From positions 169,275-233,274 of the forward strand of contig DF237003.1 in assembly GCA_000708835.1 (NCBI GenBank): 64,000 nt of DNA, given 5' to 3'. This document shows positions 45,301 to 57,751 of this stretch, piece after piece. The DNA comes from Klebsormidium nitens (lineage: Eukaryota > Streptophyta > Klebsormidiophyceae > Klebsormidiales > Klebsormidiaceae). Positions within the stretch are counted from its first letter, which is position 1. Each line of letters begins with the position of its first letter. Below the pieces are notes generated by a model. It ran no database searches and had not been told where the DNA came from. It worked only from the letters and a program-made list of their open reading frames with translations. The translations under genes and the position numbers were made by a program.

Positions 45301-46706
45301 CACTGAACCCAAAGCTGGCTGGTGCCCCTAAGCCGCAGAGTGCCACTGTATGCTGGCAATTCGTTGCTCCTTTGCATAATCAAGCTTTCGAGACTTCGTT
45401 AGTCTGAGCGCTTGTTCTTTGTTAAACCGCTTGTTCCGCTCTTCAAGACCTTTCGGATCCAGTCCCATCAGTGCTCGAACGCTCAACGTTTCAACTGCCT
45501 TCCTTCCACCTTAAACCTGAATCTTCTCCCCATCTCCGCATCTGCATGCTTCAATTATCTTCTCCCCATCTCCTCCAATCTGTTCCGTTGGTAATGGCGT
45601 TTCCCGGTTCCGTTCTCAACTCTACACCGTTCTCGTTGCCAGCCACCGGAAGATGCTCTCCCCCAAGGAAAACTACCACGTGCCGCCCAGAATCCAGCGG
45701 CAGCGCTTCCCCAACGGGCCGCAAGAGAACCTGATCAGCCCAGGTGAGGGGATTTAGCTCCTCCTCTCGCAAGCAAGGTTCTCGCATCGGGATTCGTTCA
45801 TCCTTCAACCAATGCTCGATTTGCGCGGACCTGAAAGGTTATCATCGAGCGCTCGGCCCCTCCTTCCAAAGGAGACCTCACATACACGTCTGAAACTTGC
45901 AATGACGAAACGTTCAGAGGACGCTTTTCGCATCTCCTTTCAACGACGAAACGTCCACCCCGTTGCTTCCGCGTAAAATCGCACCCATCGCATGATGCAA
46001 TTTTCCGGGCATTGTTTCACAGGCTCTGGTTCGGGCTCCGACTCGCCCTCCAGCCTGAACTACCACAGCTACGAGACGGACGAGGCCCTCAACCGGCGGC
46101 TACAGGAGGAAGAAGCGGAGCGCGAGAACGAGCGCCGCCGGGCTGCCGCGCTCGCGATCGGGGACGCGCAGCGGAGGCGGCTTGAGGCCGAGGCCAGCAT
46201 GCACCGGGCGGAGTCGCTGCAGAACCGGAGGCTAGGTAAGTATTGGGGTTACCCAATCTGGAAGTATCGTATTGCTCTAAGAGCTCGGCGAGATTTCCCA
46301 GTTCGCACTAGATTTCCCATTTCCTTGGCCTGACGTATACGACCATATACGTTGACAAGAAAGAATTCGATAGTACCTAGTAGCAAAGAGAGATATTCTG
46401 GTTAATCAGGAGTAAGGATTAAATGAGTTGCTCCGTACCCGAACCCACCTTGACCCCACCCGTGCTCGTGGAACTCCTCAGTACTACTAGGACTCAGTAC
46501 TAATAACCTTTTACTTTCAATACTGATTGTAGAAAAACCAGCGTATCTTAAATCTCCTATGAATTGACCCTGCAGAGGGCAGCGAATTTCAGCTGGAGCT
46601 GAACACGTTTCAGTCGGACAACCCGTTCGGATACCTGCTGAACGATAACGAGACCGAGTCGGAGGACAGCGACAAGCGGAGCCATGGCGAAAACCACCAG
46701 AGGTAA
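42357..46706 (+). CDS. CCCH zinc-finger / OST-HTH / RRM RNA-binding protein (548 aa if ending here)
   Basis: Exons 42357-42532, 43170-43856, 44371-44529, 45013-45192, 45643-45743, 46023-46235 and 46576-46702 join in phase. The N-terminus ([15 protein letters not shown], then [31 protein letters not shown]) is the conserved start of plant CCCH-RRM proteins of the AtC3H18/46 type. The finger has Cys180-x7-Cys188-x5-Cys194-x3-His198. Residues about 230-290 ([33 protein letters not shown]) form the OST-HTH/LOTUS-like domain. Residues about 320-395 are an RRM ([30 protein letters not shown]). A charged coiled coil follows ([16 protein letters not shown]). The family is linked to RNA binding; cytosolic or nuclear mRNA regulation is inferred. 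The seventh exon ends AG^GTAAGA: read on, it gives AGG TAA and stops at 46706; spliced, it enters the RING unit at 47243 in phase. Confidence 0.92.
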
Positions 46707-47192
46707 GAATGATTTGGGAAGTATCTCTTGTCTCTTTTCGCGTAATGCCCGGAGACCGGTCAATGTAAGCGAAGAACGAAGGGAGAAGGAAACGGAAAGG
46801 AAGCAGAATTAAAAGGAAGCTCCATTCTGGAATCTTGAATTGAGGAATCAGAGGATTTTGGCACACTTCTGCATCGAGCAGAGTTCCGAGCTTTGAAACG
46901 TGACTCTTGTACCCAACCTGTGGGTTTCTAATCTCTTCGACTGCCGTCTCTCGATGTTTGAGTACGTTTCAACGACAGTCCGGATTCGTTGAGTCTCAGC
47001 CGCAATGGCATCGACTCAAATTTTTATCTATCTCGTAACGGCTTAGCTAAGACTCCAAGCTCCGAGAATCTCAAACGGCGAACCCACAATCGAGCCGTTG
47101 ATTGTCAAAATCGATGGTTGCGCGTTAATCCCCCGAAAAGCGTACAACTAGGCAAAAGAGTCTGCATGACAAAAACAACGTGTTGGTTCTAG

Positions 47193-48686
47193 ATGAAGTT
47201 TCCAGGGATCCCCTCTTTACCCGGCGCGCTTTTCTCGTGCAGCCACGGCCTGTGGCCCGAGCTCGAGGAGGGCCTCGGGGGATCCCCCGGGCACAAGTGG
47301 GACATCCCGCGGAAGAACGGCCTCAACGGAAGCCTCAACGGCGTCAACGTGGCGCGCTCGGGGTCGCCCCTCCAAAACGGGTCCTCCCTGTCCGGGATGA
47401 CGGACCATGACCTCACCTGCTGCATCTGCTTAGGTAAGCGAGCGGGCGGGAAGGTGGTTGTGTGTCATCGGCGCCTGGTTACGAATACTTCGTAGTTGGT
47501 CGCTAGGGTTCATTGAAAGCGCTTGTCAAGGAAAGCTACTGTTCGAGCGTGCATGATCAGCGCCTATGTCTGTCGGCTGGATTCGTTGCTTTGGCGAGCG
47601 TGTTTACTGCTTTGAAGGACCAGTGTTCATTGACTAATTCAGACATGGCGGGCCCCTTTGGAAGCGTCGCTGATCAGCCGTTTGACTTTTGAATTGTCGT
47701 ATATCCGCTCCAAAGTCTTGGTAACGTCGCCTAGACTGTCAATGTGGGCTATTACGAAAGGCTGCGATGAACCATTTCCTCGGATTTCTGACTGGCGGCG
47801 TCATGTTAAACTAGTTTGCGACATGCGAACAACGTGAGTCGGCTAATCAGCCGTCCTTTTACCTTGCCTGCAGAGTACTACGAGGAGCCCATCGGCCTGG
47901 ATTGCTCGCACACGTTCTGCGTGAAGTGCATTTCTCAGGTGAGTTTGGTTGCTGACGTTTCAGGAGGGAGCGCACAGTCGATGTCTAAGGCCCCCTCCCT
48001 GTTGTGGTCAGTCATGGTACGGGGGTTGCTTTCAATATTGTCAGTGCCCAGGTCTGTGTTCGCACGGAATATTGTTGAACCCTGCGCTGATGTGCACGGA
48101 GCAGCACGCAAGCTGTTTAGCTCCTATTAAGGAGCTGTTTAAGCGGGTTGATTTGACCCATCTGATCGAACATTTTGTTATTAACCTATCTAAACCAACC
48201 CTCCGCCCACGTACAATACTCCCAGCTTGTTAACTTTCACAAACGCCTACGCCCTACCTTTCTTTATGTTCCGGCCTTTGTTTCTCAGTAAGTGTCGGTG
48301 CCTTGAAGCCAAATGTTTAATCAAGCCCGAGTCTTTGCGGCAGGCAGAGCATAGAATGCCCTCTGACGCTGCTTGTTACTTAACTGTTAGTTAATTGTTA
48401 GCTGATTGTTACCTCGTAGTCCCTAAAACTTGCAAGGGGGCTCCTAAAGGTTAAGAATCAGCTGCTTCACTCAGAGGAGCAAGAAAAAATGTCTCCTTAA
48501 TTCTCCCTCCAGGTGATCAAAGCTACCCGCGATGAGTGCCCCATGTGCCGTCAAAAGCTGAGCCCGGCCATTCTCCGGTTCCTCGAGACGCGCGACCCTC
48601 ACTGGACTGCGCCCCACGCACACCTGAAGAGCATGTTCCGCTACCAGGGCCAGGTCGTGCAGCAACCGGGGCTACCAGTTTGGTGA
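47193..48686 (+). CDS. C3HC4 RING-finger unit: separate 159-aa protein or C-terminus of the CCCH/RRM protein
   Basis: Exons 47193(or 47243)-47433, 47874-47938 and 48513-48686 join in phase and end in TGA. The RING reads CCICLEYYEEP, then CSHTFCVKCISQ across exons, then ECPMCRQ: all eight zinc ligands of a C3HC4 RING are present, the usual hallmark of an E3 ubiquitin ligase. It is preceded by a Gly/Ser/Asn-rich linker and followed by a short C-terminal helix (SPAILRFLETRDP). An in-frame ATG at 47193 allows an independent gene. Alternatively the acceptor CTCGTGCAG at 47242 takes exactly the phase left by the donor at 46703, giving one 690-aa CCCH/OST-HTH/RRM/RING protein. No obvious promoter is seen in the 490 bp between. 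The sequence alone cannot decide. Confidence 0.82.
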
Positions 48687-51660
48687 TTGCATAACACGAG
48701 GCAGTAATTACAATTGAAAGGTTGTTGTTTGGAGTTGAAAAGGGGGGCGGGTGATCGTGGGTTACAAGCCCACCGGTGGTATTGAAGGGGGTTTGTTGGG
48801 TTGGCGCAGTCCCACATTTGAGGTGCGATTTGTCTGTGGTGGTTTTTGTTGAGCCGCGACACTTATTTCTCAGGTGAAAGCCTCCAAAATAGGAATACAG
48901 GTGACAGTCGAAGTTGTGACATACGATTGTATTTAGCCAAGATACCAGACTCTGACGAGAAAGCGCTTAGATCTGACCGAAAACAACACGAACCGACTCG
49001 CGCGAAATTGGATTGCGAGGTCCCCTGTTTTCTGGGGAAGTAGGTGCAGTGGGACGTTTGGCACCTTGGCATTGACGTGGCGAACCGGATCTAAGCAGAA
49101 TACGGGTACAATGACTAGACAGAAACCATTAAAGAAAGGGCAGCTCTTGCGCTCGGGCTAGTCCCGAGCTCTGAGTGATGCTACCATTATTTCAATAGTA
49201 TTCAATAGGCACTAGGACGCTTAGGCTAGAACAGTCGAGTGGATCTTCGAATAATCCGTTCAAGTAGGAGAAACCAATTCGCTGTAGCAGCTACAAAGGT
49301 CGTGGCAAAGCAGCGGAGCGGTTGATTTGCGTGTTGTTAGCATATGCTTCTGCGAACATTTCTGTAGAAGCGAGATTTTGATGTCGACGGTTGGTGACAA
49401 GCTAAGGAGATCTAGTTACAGTGAGCAGCAAACTTAAGTACAGCGCAATGGCAGTGCAGAGTTATTTCAAACTTTGTTTGCAGCATATGATAATCTTGAG
49501 AAAGTTTTGTTGTCAACGTAGGCACCTCTAATCAAACACACCCCGACTTTGTCTTTTAGAGTGAACCTGTCTCCCCTCGTTTCTCGTATAACATGGCCGC
49601 CGATGTAGTCCTTGGCAGGTTTCAATCCAAGAGTGTGCCTTCAGAGCAGCGGGCGCAACTGCAGACCGCCATGCAAGCCAGCGCACTCAAGCGGCACCAT
49701 CTCGCACGACGTTGCTGCTACTAGCTAGAGGTGCGATTGGTGAGTCCTGATGTGAACCCGAATTTAAGACCTGCATGTATGTGACAGTGGTGGCGACTTA
49801 AACTGGTCACAATCTGAAGCAGTGTCAGCCGCCGCACCTTATGTCAACTAACTTGAAGTGGCTGACAACAGTCTGCACATGCGGTGTGGCAAATGATTTG
49901 GAATATGCATTTGTATGATAGTCGAAGGGAGCCCGAGACGCGGTCCGATCCAATCCAGCCCGAGGCTGTATGTACTATAATAACTTATACGACAGCAAGC
50001 ATTGCTCCGTTAATTAACGGTACAGTCTGCATGAGAAACTAATTGCAAGAATTGAATATATGATGAGTCACTTGAGCGCTAATGATGACGGGACGTCGGC
50101 CTCTATAGTCGAAACCTTGTTAATGCATGTGTATTAAACGTACTAATATAATGGTCGGCCCACATGTGCGATCATTTTCGGAGTCCGCTCGCGACTCTAC
50201 ACCGTCGTCTTCATTGCTACGCACCGTCGCCGGGTGCCACGTACAATGCCGGCCTCTACAGATGAGCCCGACTAACTGCGCGGCCGGCAGCGCTGCGTGA
50301 TGCATGTCGGATCACTTCAATGTTAATCATGATCTAATTATAAGTTTGCATGATTGCTTGAAGAGCTGCGCGGCATCGATCGTGTAAGCGCGACGTACAC
50401 GATTCTACGTCAATCAGAATGTTTTATTTATTCTGCAAACGTAAGCCTGCAGATAACTTAGCACATAATAGTTGACTGCGTCGAATCGTCCGGAAAGAAT
50501 TGTTGTTAGTAATCACATGGATCGTGCTTAAGTCGTACACGACCGTAACGGCGCAGCAGCCGCGCTTAAGCTATAGCCACCGCGTGACAGGACGTTCACA
50601 ACTTCCCGACACACGCGTACATGTTACTACGCTGACCCGACGGTACCCTCACTATAGCTATACCGTCCGACTGAGGGCACTCGCCAGGCATGCTGGCCGG
50701 GCCGCCGCGGTAGCGGGGCCCTCTACTTCTGTATGCGGGCCACTGCATGTACGATCTTTCAGAGTGGTGGTTCCACGAGCAATTCCAATGAGGCGCCATG
50801 TATCGCGCAGCGCCAAATGGGTGCAACATGCATGCAATCACCTTCACAAGCCGAGGGCCATCATGGCATAGGACCTCGGGCATGTCACTGACACACGTGC
50901 CAGAAAATCCGAACCAGAGCACAGTGCCAGACAAAACAACGGCAGAAGGCCGATCGAGCATATGCTCTGTCAATACTGCAAAGTGCGTTTGTTCCCAGCC
51001 TACCGCCACGTGTCTCCATTTACTTTGGTCAAATGATGGGCGATTTGGATTTCCACGTCAATACTGCTTCTGATCGAGTGACAAGATGGGCTCACCGCTT
51101 TCAAAGGCGTCGGATAGCAGCGGCGACCTTTTCAGGCCAATCTGCAGAGAGTGATGGGCCTAGCTGTATGAAACTGCATATGCGCGTGAATGGGGAACAC
51201 CAGTCCCCTGGTCCTCACAAAAGTTCGTAGTATCCTAGCTCGGAGCATGATAATTCAGGGGCACACAATATTTCGATGGTCTCGTGAATACTTCTGTGCT
51301 CAACAGGAGCTCCGCCACGAATCAAGTGGATCTAGAATCACATGCAGTGTACAGTAATCAGCAGTTTCCAAGACGCAATCATGAGCAAGACGGTGTCGAG
51401 CACCCCACATGCCCAGCACTGCTTCACTTATTATCTCAGCGGACGAACATCGGAAACAAGCCGACTACCATTCGCCCACTTTTGTGCAGGGTTAAGAGCA
51501 GATTTGGTAGGGCAAGACAAACTTGGTGGGACAAGACAAACTGACTTTGCGCTTCTTCTTGAAGGGCCAGGCAGATGCCGTGGCATCGCGTGTTTAACAC
51601 TTCATACCGTCCACAGGATTGTCGGTTTCCGCCTCTCTCAAACAGAAAAGATACTTTTGT
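48687..51660. other. Convergent intergenic spacer, CATG-rich
   Basis: About 3 kb between the RING unit (+) and the alpha/beta-hydrolase (-). About 49740-50900 is rich in CATG and CATGC. The only candidate of note is a 43-codon frame at 49593. Longer open frames near 50500-51000 lack splice-site or family support. No RNA gene was recognised. Confidence 0.45.
49593..49724 (+). CDS. Possible small protein or terminal exon, 43 aa
   Basis: The ATG at 49593 (AACATGGCCGCC, a good context) opens a 43-codon frame ending in TAG. It reads MAADVVLGRFQSKSVPSEQR, then a Gln/Ala/Arg-rich stretch and a Cys-Cys-Tyr end. A clean acceptor (GTCTTTTAG) at 49559 is in frame with it, so it could instead be the last exon of a transcript starting further left. 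No upstream donor was matched and the family is unknown. Confidence 0.25.
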   Translation: MAADVVLGRFQSKSVPSEQRAQLQTAMQASALKRHHLARRCCY

Positions 51661-54600
51661 TCAAGAGGGTTCTTCAAACCAGAAGGTTGGCATACCTTCT
51701 TGAGCGAAGTGGCCAGCACCGTCGAGAACGGTCGTCGAGAACCACGGCCGTCCGTTCAGGGTTGCGATCAGATCGGACGGCTGAGAAAGCCACTGCCGAG
51801 GAAACAGTGACAGCGGGTTAGACCTTCTCGTAGCGCATTCCTGAAGCCAAACGAAGCCAAGCGGCAGGAACAGGCGGAGCGCAGAAGTCTGGAACGGCTA
51901 GAGGTCATACAGTAACCATGTCGCTATGGTCGAACTTTCGACGTCAAAATAAAGACGCTTGAGATTCATCATGAATGAAAGGTTGTACCCTGTCTGGCGC
52001 AAACCCTTTGCGGAGCCTGTAAAGCGTTTCAGCAGCCTATGCTAAACCATTGGCCATCGCAAAAATCTGTAATCCGCTTGGGGAGAGTTAGTTTTATGGC
52101 GGGGTTTGAAGGCCGGCTGACTGAGACACAGCGTCTCTGCTGTCCCGTCCACATGGCAAGAGCCCAAGGCACCCGCACTGGGTTTTGGTGACGTCAGCAA
52201 TCCCTTCGTCAACGCTTTGAAAACAAGTGACTTACACATCGTCTTTTTCGAGGTAAGTTGGGAGGAACGGAAGCCTTTGTCTAGGTGCCGAGAAGAACGG
52301 CGGAGAGGTGAGAACCCGCTAACCTTGTCTTGACTGCAGAGGGTCAGGAGAGTTGGCGTCCGATAGGCGTCTGACGTCAGCAGCGCTCGGCAGCGTGCCA
52401 CGTCATTTTTCAAGTCTAGGTTCTTTACCGCTGCCTGCAGGCAAATCCTCGGAATCGAACAATTCGGTCAAACCTTGAAGACAGCTAACGAAATGACTTC
52501 TGATCAAAAAGCCAAGCCATGAACTAAACCAGAAACATTTTTCACACGCATAAATTAGGGCGATCCAAAAAGGCCATTGCACAAAGCAGTCTGCAACTCA
52601 AGCTAGTGGAAACGGTTAAGGTCTCACAAGCGCTGCGAAGCCCGCGTCCGAAGACTCCATGTACGGCTGCCGATACACCTGCATCGAGATCGTTTTCACT
52701 CTTAAGCAAAGCATCTAGCGCTTATTGTAGGTAGACGCAAACATGCGAAGTGCACCGAACAGACGAGGGCTTCTCGAGCCAAAAGCATTTTTACTGTAGA
52801 AATCTCGATTGCTTCGTATGAACACCGAAACCGCTCGCTTCACGATTGCCAACTTCCGCCCCGTCTCAATTCCTATCCAACATGTCTCTTCAATTCAGGT
52901 ACAGTAAGCTCCAGGTATAGTAAGCTCCTAGCCTAACACTAAAAAACCAACCCTCAAAGTCACGCGCTCCGCACCCATACCCACCCTAAACCCCCAAAGT
53001 AACCCCACCCGGGCCAGGCTGCTTGGCTTACTCTTTTAAAGCTTACTGTACCTAAATCGAACCCTTATCTATCCAACAGCAAAGCTCGCTAAATGGACAC
53101 AGCGTTACGGTCGAAAAGCAAAGCGAGTTCAGATTGTTTCTGAACAAGGGCGAAATAACACCATCGCCCCTTACCTGCAAGTCGTCTTCGGACATTTCGT
53201 ACGGTCCGGAAGAGTTGAAGCTCAGGTCCGCGAGACGCGTCGGATCTTGCGCAAAAGCGGCGCCAATGAATGGAAGCGTCATCTGCAGAGACAAAAAGCG
53301 GCATGCTCTCGAAGCGGCACTTAATGCACTTGCTCTCCATTCTTTGAGGAGCTTGACAACTTTCGTATCAAAACCTTTCGGCGTAAACTCGCTACACTTC
53401 GACGATGTACCAGAAAAACAATGTACTTCATTGCTTCAGATGTCAGCCAAAAGGAAATGCGCTCGAAGGCGCTTCCTTGATCGAACTCCACTTTACCGGT
53501 CTTCTCGGTTGCGCCCGACCGAAGTCCGCCAGGGTCTGCGTTCATCTAATAAAGTAGAAGCTTTTTTCTTTCTTGCCCGGACTACTGCTAATGAGTCCCT
53601 GACGTCAAAGTCTAGACGTCATCGTTACTGCCTCCCTGGAGCCCATACTTTAGGCAATGAAAGCTTGCCGAGAGACCTTTTTGACCTCTCAACGCTCACT
53701 TTACTTGAGTTGCGTGTCAACAGAACTTCCCTGCACTGGGTGCTCTTTTCTTGCGGTATGTCCGTTGAACTCTGTGCAGGTGTTCTGGCGTGAAAGCCTG
53801 GTCTTCTTTCCGGACGACTTGGTTTGCTCAACCACTAGGGTTTCCGTCATTTGGGTCTGGGACAGAACGATTACCTGCTGGAAGGGCTTCGGTAGTCTGC
53901 AGTCTTCTCGCAAAGGAGCGTTCATGATCACCAGCTTTGCCACGTGGTCTGCAGGAGACAAAGTTACGTCAGCCTCGCGCAATGGACACGTCATCGAGAA
54001 AATTTCAGAGATTCCTCCTCAGGCCGATAATAATATCCGAGTATCCTGGAGCAAGCAAAGGCAGGTCGTAAGATAGATCCAAGTGAGCAACGCCCATCAA
54101 CATATATATTACAAGTCAATTCTGAAGGACAGCGCGTTCTGCTCTTCGAATCGAAGGATGCTTACAAAGGCACAAACTCGACGCGAAAATGCCCCCGACA
54201 AGATCTGCCGTAGCAAGCAGAGGGTCAGAGGAAAGGCTGCTACACGCATCATTCTCCCGTGCAGCTGGCCAGTCAGCAAACCGATCAGTTCCGAACCAGC
54301 TTGCTTCTTTTTCCGTATTTCTTTCAAAGCAGCATGTGGCTGGGCACCGCGAAAGAAAGAATACCAAGAGGCCGACGTAACTCTTAAACGAGTAAGATTC
54401 GTACGTGCATGATAATGGCGGGTTCCCGCTAGGTTTGGGAATGAGTACCGGGATGAGCTGCCGCGTATTGGATCCCCGACGTTCCGCCCAAGAAGCCCTG
54501 CAGAGGATTGGCTGACGTTTGAGGGTTCGTGGATAAGAAACATTTAATCTTATCTAATACTTTATTTTTTGTAATATCAAAGACGAAGTAAAAATATTCC

Positions 54601-57600
54601 TCTCCCAAAGGGCATTGGGATGAAATCAGGTTCGAAATTTCCTTTTCTTTTTATATATTCTAGGGTTTTGAAACAACCTACGGATCTGTTAAGAGAGGGC
54701 GTCCACATACGTATCTGATTGACTATAAGAGACGACTGCACCGCGCGCCTCTCGTTCGTCGTGTCGCCAACAAAGGTTTCTGGTGAGTTTTCCCCCAAGC
54801 ATACTCACAGGAGACGAGCGCTGACGTTTTCGACCGACCAATCGACACGCTCTTTGTGGACCATCTCAAAGAACGCTGATGATGTCAAGTTCTCACCGTT
54901 TCAAAGGGCCATAAAGATGTAAAGCTTTTGATCGGCGGAAGCGAGAATTGCAAGTCTTTGAAAGGACAGCCGTCATAGATGATTTAGCTCACCCCCATAG
55001 CGACTTCCTTCACAGCTTCTACAGCCTAAAGGTTCCCAACAAAGGAACGTACACTTGAAGAAGGAGTTTCAAAACAGCAAGGACGCGAAGCATTTCATGA
55101 GGGCGTTTATCTCTGCTAACTGAATTTTCGGAGGTTTGATCACAAAACCCTCGCTAAAACTCACTTGTGCCACGAGCGTGACTTTCTCCAGTCCCAGCGC
55201 CACTACTAGCCCTTCCAAACCGTCCAAAATGTCAGTCGGGCGGTAGCCGAACGTCTTGGGGCTTGGTTTGTCGGACAGTCCGAAGCCGGGCCAGTCGAAG
55301 CCGATTGCCCGGTGACCTGTTTCCAAACAGGGTTACAAACATGGTCGTTGTAAGTCCTGCGTGTAACGACAGGCTTCCGAAGGTTGCAAGAGAAGACGCT
55401 GCCATCTGCCAAACTTTGTTGTTTTGCAGAGACTCAAAACCCAGCCTCCTCTTCAAAAAACCGGCCTTCGTAAGGTTGCCTTTCGACTTTGCTGATCATT
55501 CAAGGAAGATTTAACCGCTAGCAGAGAAGGCTCCTTGGAATCATGCTCTAGGTTGTCATCACTTAGCAGAGGTGTTGAAAAGCTCGGCAAGTTGTCCTGA
55601 TTTTTTTTCCTTTTCCTTTTCGTTGTTTTCTCGTAAGACCGCTTCAGCTTTCATCAGATTCTTATCCAGACCAGCCTTCCTTGACTTTGAAGACTTCAAA
55701 TCAGCATTTCGTCCACGACTACAGTCCCCATGACAAACTTACATCTTCATCATGTCGCTGCACAGATACAACAGTTACTTGAAGTGCACAATTACACGCA
55801 AGAATCACCAACTTGGATATCTGACAGCACCTCAATTCCTGAAGGGAACATACGCACCGTTTGTAAGTTCCATCAGAATGGATTACGAGTTCTTGCCGCG
55901 CAGGCTTACCCGCTTCGCAAAGCAGACGGATCACTTCCCGGAAGGAATACGAGTGCGCTGGAAGGCCAGGCAACAGGAGGATAGTGCTTTTCGGAGGTCC
56001 TGTTTCAGGACCTTCGTCAACAACAAACCTGCAAGTTGTGAAAAGGAAACGAAGTGGTTAGCCCTTCTCTGCCGTGATTGGTAGCCAAGAACGCTGCTCC
56101 GTCCGGGCAACCTTCACATTCTGTTCAACTTCATGAACAACGGACTGGGTAGACTTCTGGTGAACTTTGGTGATGACTCCTATGTTAATAGTGAACGATG
56201 ACAGCTTCAAAGCAGCGAGGAGTAGTGGCGGGACTCACGCCCTCCGCGCCCTTCCTCAAATTTCCTTCCTGTCTATCAGGCTTCTTGAGCGCGTCGAAGA
56301 TTGGGACCACTTTGCCAACATTCAGCATTGCAGAGAGCGCATAGAGCTCAGTATATCGAATTCAAAATGTCCTGTTCTCAGTGTCAGTAAATGAAACTTT
56401 GAGATACTCCTTTCCATCTTGCAAAGGGAAGCGATAATCTTGCGTCATGGGATCACTATTCTAGGTTCTCCTTCGTCTCAAGTTTTAGGCGACTCAGGCT
56501 TATGCGTTCGTACATGAGAGTATCAATCTAACATGAGATACACCCTCCGCCCTGCTGTTATGTTGTTCAGTCAATACCGTTGAAAGCTATAATTGACTTG
56601 CTGGACTGGTCCATTTCAATCAGTCCTTGACAGGAAGCGATGTGATCCTTACCACTCATATCCCGCAACAGTCACCAACTTCCCTCTCTTCTCCCAGGCC
56701 TCCGTCAATGGACTCTTCCGGATGCCCTTCCAACCTACAGATGAAAATGATGTTAAAGGGTCATTCTAAAATGGTCCATGGATTGGTACCTGCCTCCTGC
56801 TTCTTCTGTGCTCGAAAAGAAGGCGACTGATGCTTTGCAAGGGGGACTACTGGCAGATAGCTGCCTTTAACCTGTATTTGCAGATTTGCGAACCTCCTTT
56901 TCGAATTATGAGACATAGGGGGTAGTGTGAGACCAAAACATCTTGCGTTCTTCAATTTTGGTTGGGTATCTTGCATCGAGCGATTCAACCAGGCCAACTA
57001 TTCAGGAGTCTGGGAGAGGGACAAGAAGCGTAAGAGGAACATACTGTGTTGTGAACATCGACACTGCGGTCCACCCGAAACACGTGAATGTGGCCTGCAG
57101 ATCTTGAAGTCCCTGCTTTTAGAATGTCCTTGAGGTGTTTCACAAAAGGCACTTTGGGCAGTAGTGCTGGTCAGACAAAGTCTAGCTTCACATGGGGGGG
57201 CGATTTGGATAAACGGCGTAACATTCTGACTAACATTCTGACTAACATTTTGACCATTCAGATTCGGATGAACATGAAGCCATTCCCCCAGAGGTCAATA
57301 CTCAGCTAAACGAGAATGTCCAAAAACCTCTGCAAAGCAAGAGATTGACAGCGCTCTCTTTCAAAGGAAAATGCAACTTACCACCGTAAGCATCAGGTGC
57401 TTCATACAGATCTCCATCTTCGTACATTGGCTCTTCAACGTTCGTCCCAGCCCTGATTGCATGGCCTGGAGTTGAGCATCTCTTTCTTCCACAGCATTGC
57501 AAGTATTTCAACAAAACACCACCGCAAAAGTCTGCTGCAGCATTTGAGCAGCTTCCCGAGTGCAGAAACTGACTCACAGACTCTGATGTCACTTTTGAGC

Positions 57601-57751
57601 ACCTTGCATTGCTTTTTGCTGTCGTTGCAATGCTGTATGAGCAACGCTGAGCAGCCTTGCTGTCAGCAAAGGCAGAATGTGCAGATGTTTGGCGCCATAC
57701 AGCGTTTGCAAATGCAGCCGCCTGGGAATCAAAGGCCACAATTGCTTGCAT
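51661..57751 (-). CDS. Plastid-type alpha/beta-hydrolase-fold protein, at least 404 aa
   Basis: Ten exons join in phase: 57751-57382, 56734-56653, 56028-55910, 55316-55165, 54497-54449, 53948-53875, 53282-53175, 52678-52628, 52434-52324 and 51792-51696. The first 105 residues are Ser/Ala/Cys-rich and resemble a chloroplast transit peptide. The fold is clear: ILLLPGLPAHSYSF, AIGFDWPGFGLSDKP, KVTLVAQGFLGG, VAKLVIMNAPL, SSGPYEMSEDDLQVYRQPYM, TPTLLTLCSQDKW and VLDGAGHFAQE. It matches plant hydrolases of the At1g52510/At4g12830 kind. His400 and Asp371 sit at the catalytic His and acid positions. The nucleophile elbow reads QGFLGG instead of G-x-S-x-G, so activity is doubtful. The C-terminus is unresolved: reading on gives a stop at 51661, while a GTATGC donor at 51695 may lead to one more short exon. 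A MITE-like element sits in the 53174-52679 intron. Confidence 0.85.
52895..53053. mobile_element. Short inverted-repeat element (MITE-like), copy 2, in a hydrolase intron
   Basis: The ends are AGGTACAGTAAGCT on the left and its exact complement on the right, with a second inner repeat (GGTATAGTAAGCTC). The core shares CGCTCCGCACCC, CCCACCCTAA and AACCCCACCC with the element at 3024-3196, in the same order and orientation. The outer ends differ in sequence but share the doubled design. It is non-coding. Confidence 0.7.
57220..57255. repeat. 12-bp tandem repeat (AACATTCTGACT) x 3
   Basis: A short tandem array in intron 1 of the alpha/beta-hydrolase gene. The third unit has one or two changes. 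Confidence 0.85.

Noticed and set aside
50500-51009. Overlapping open frames of 120-140 codons in the CATG-rich spacer
   Set aside because: Composition-driven, no splice-site or family support on either strand.
53134-53793. Plus-strand open frame of 219 codons
   Set aside because: Covers the antisense of hydrolase exon 53282-53175 and flanking intron; no splice or family support.
56090-56394. Minus-strand protein-like stretches (ELYALSAMLNVGKVV; VITKVHQKSTQSVV) considered as hydrolase exons
   Set aside because: Phases do not fit; exon 56734-56653 splices directly and in phase to 56028-55910, giving a continuous family match.
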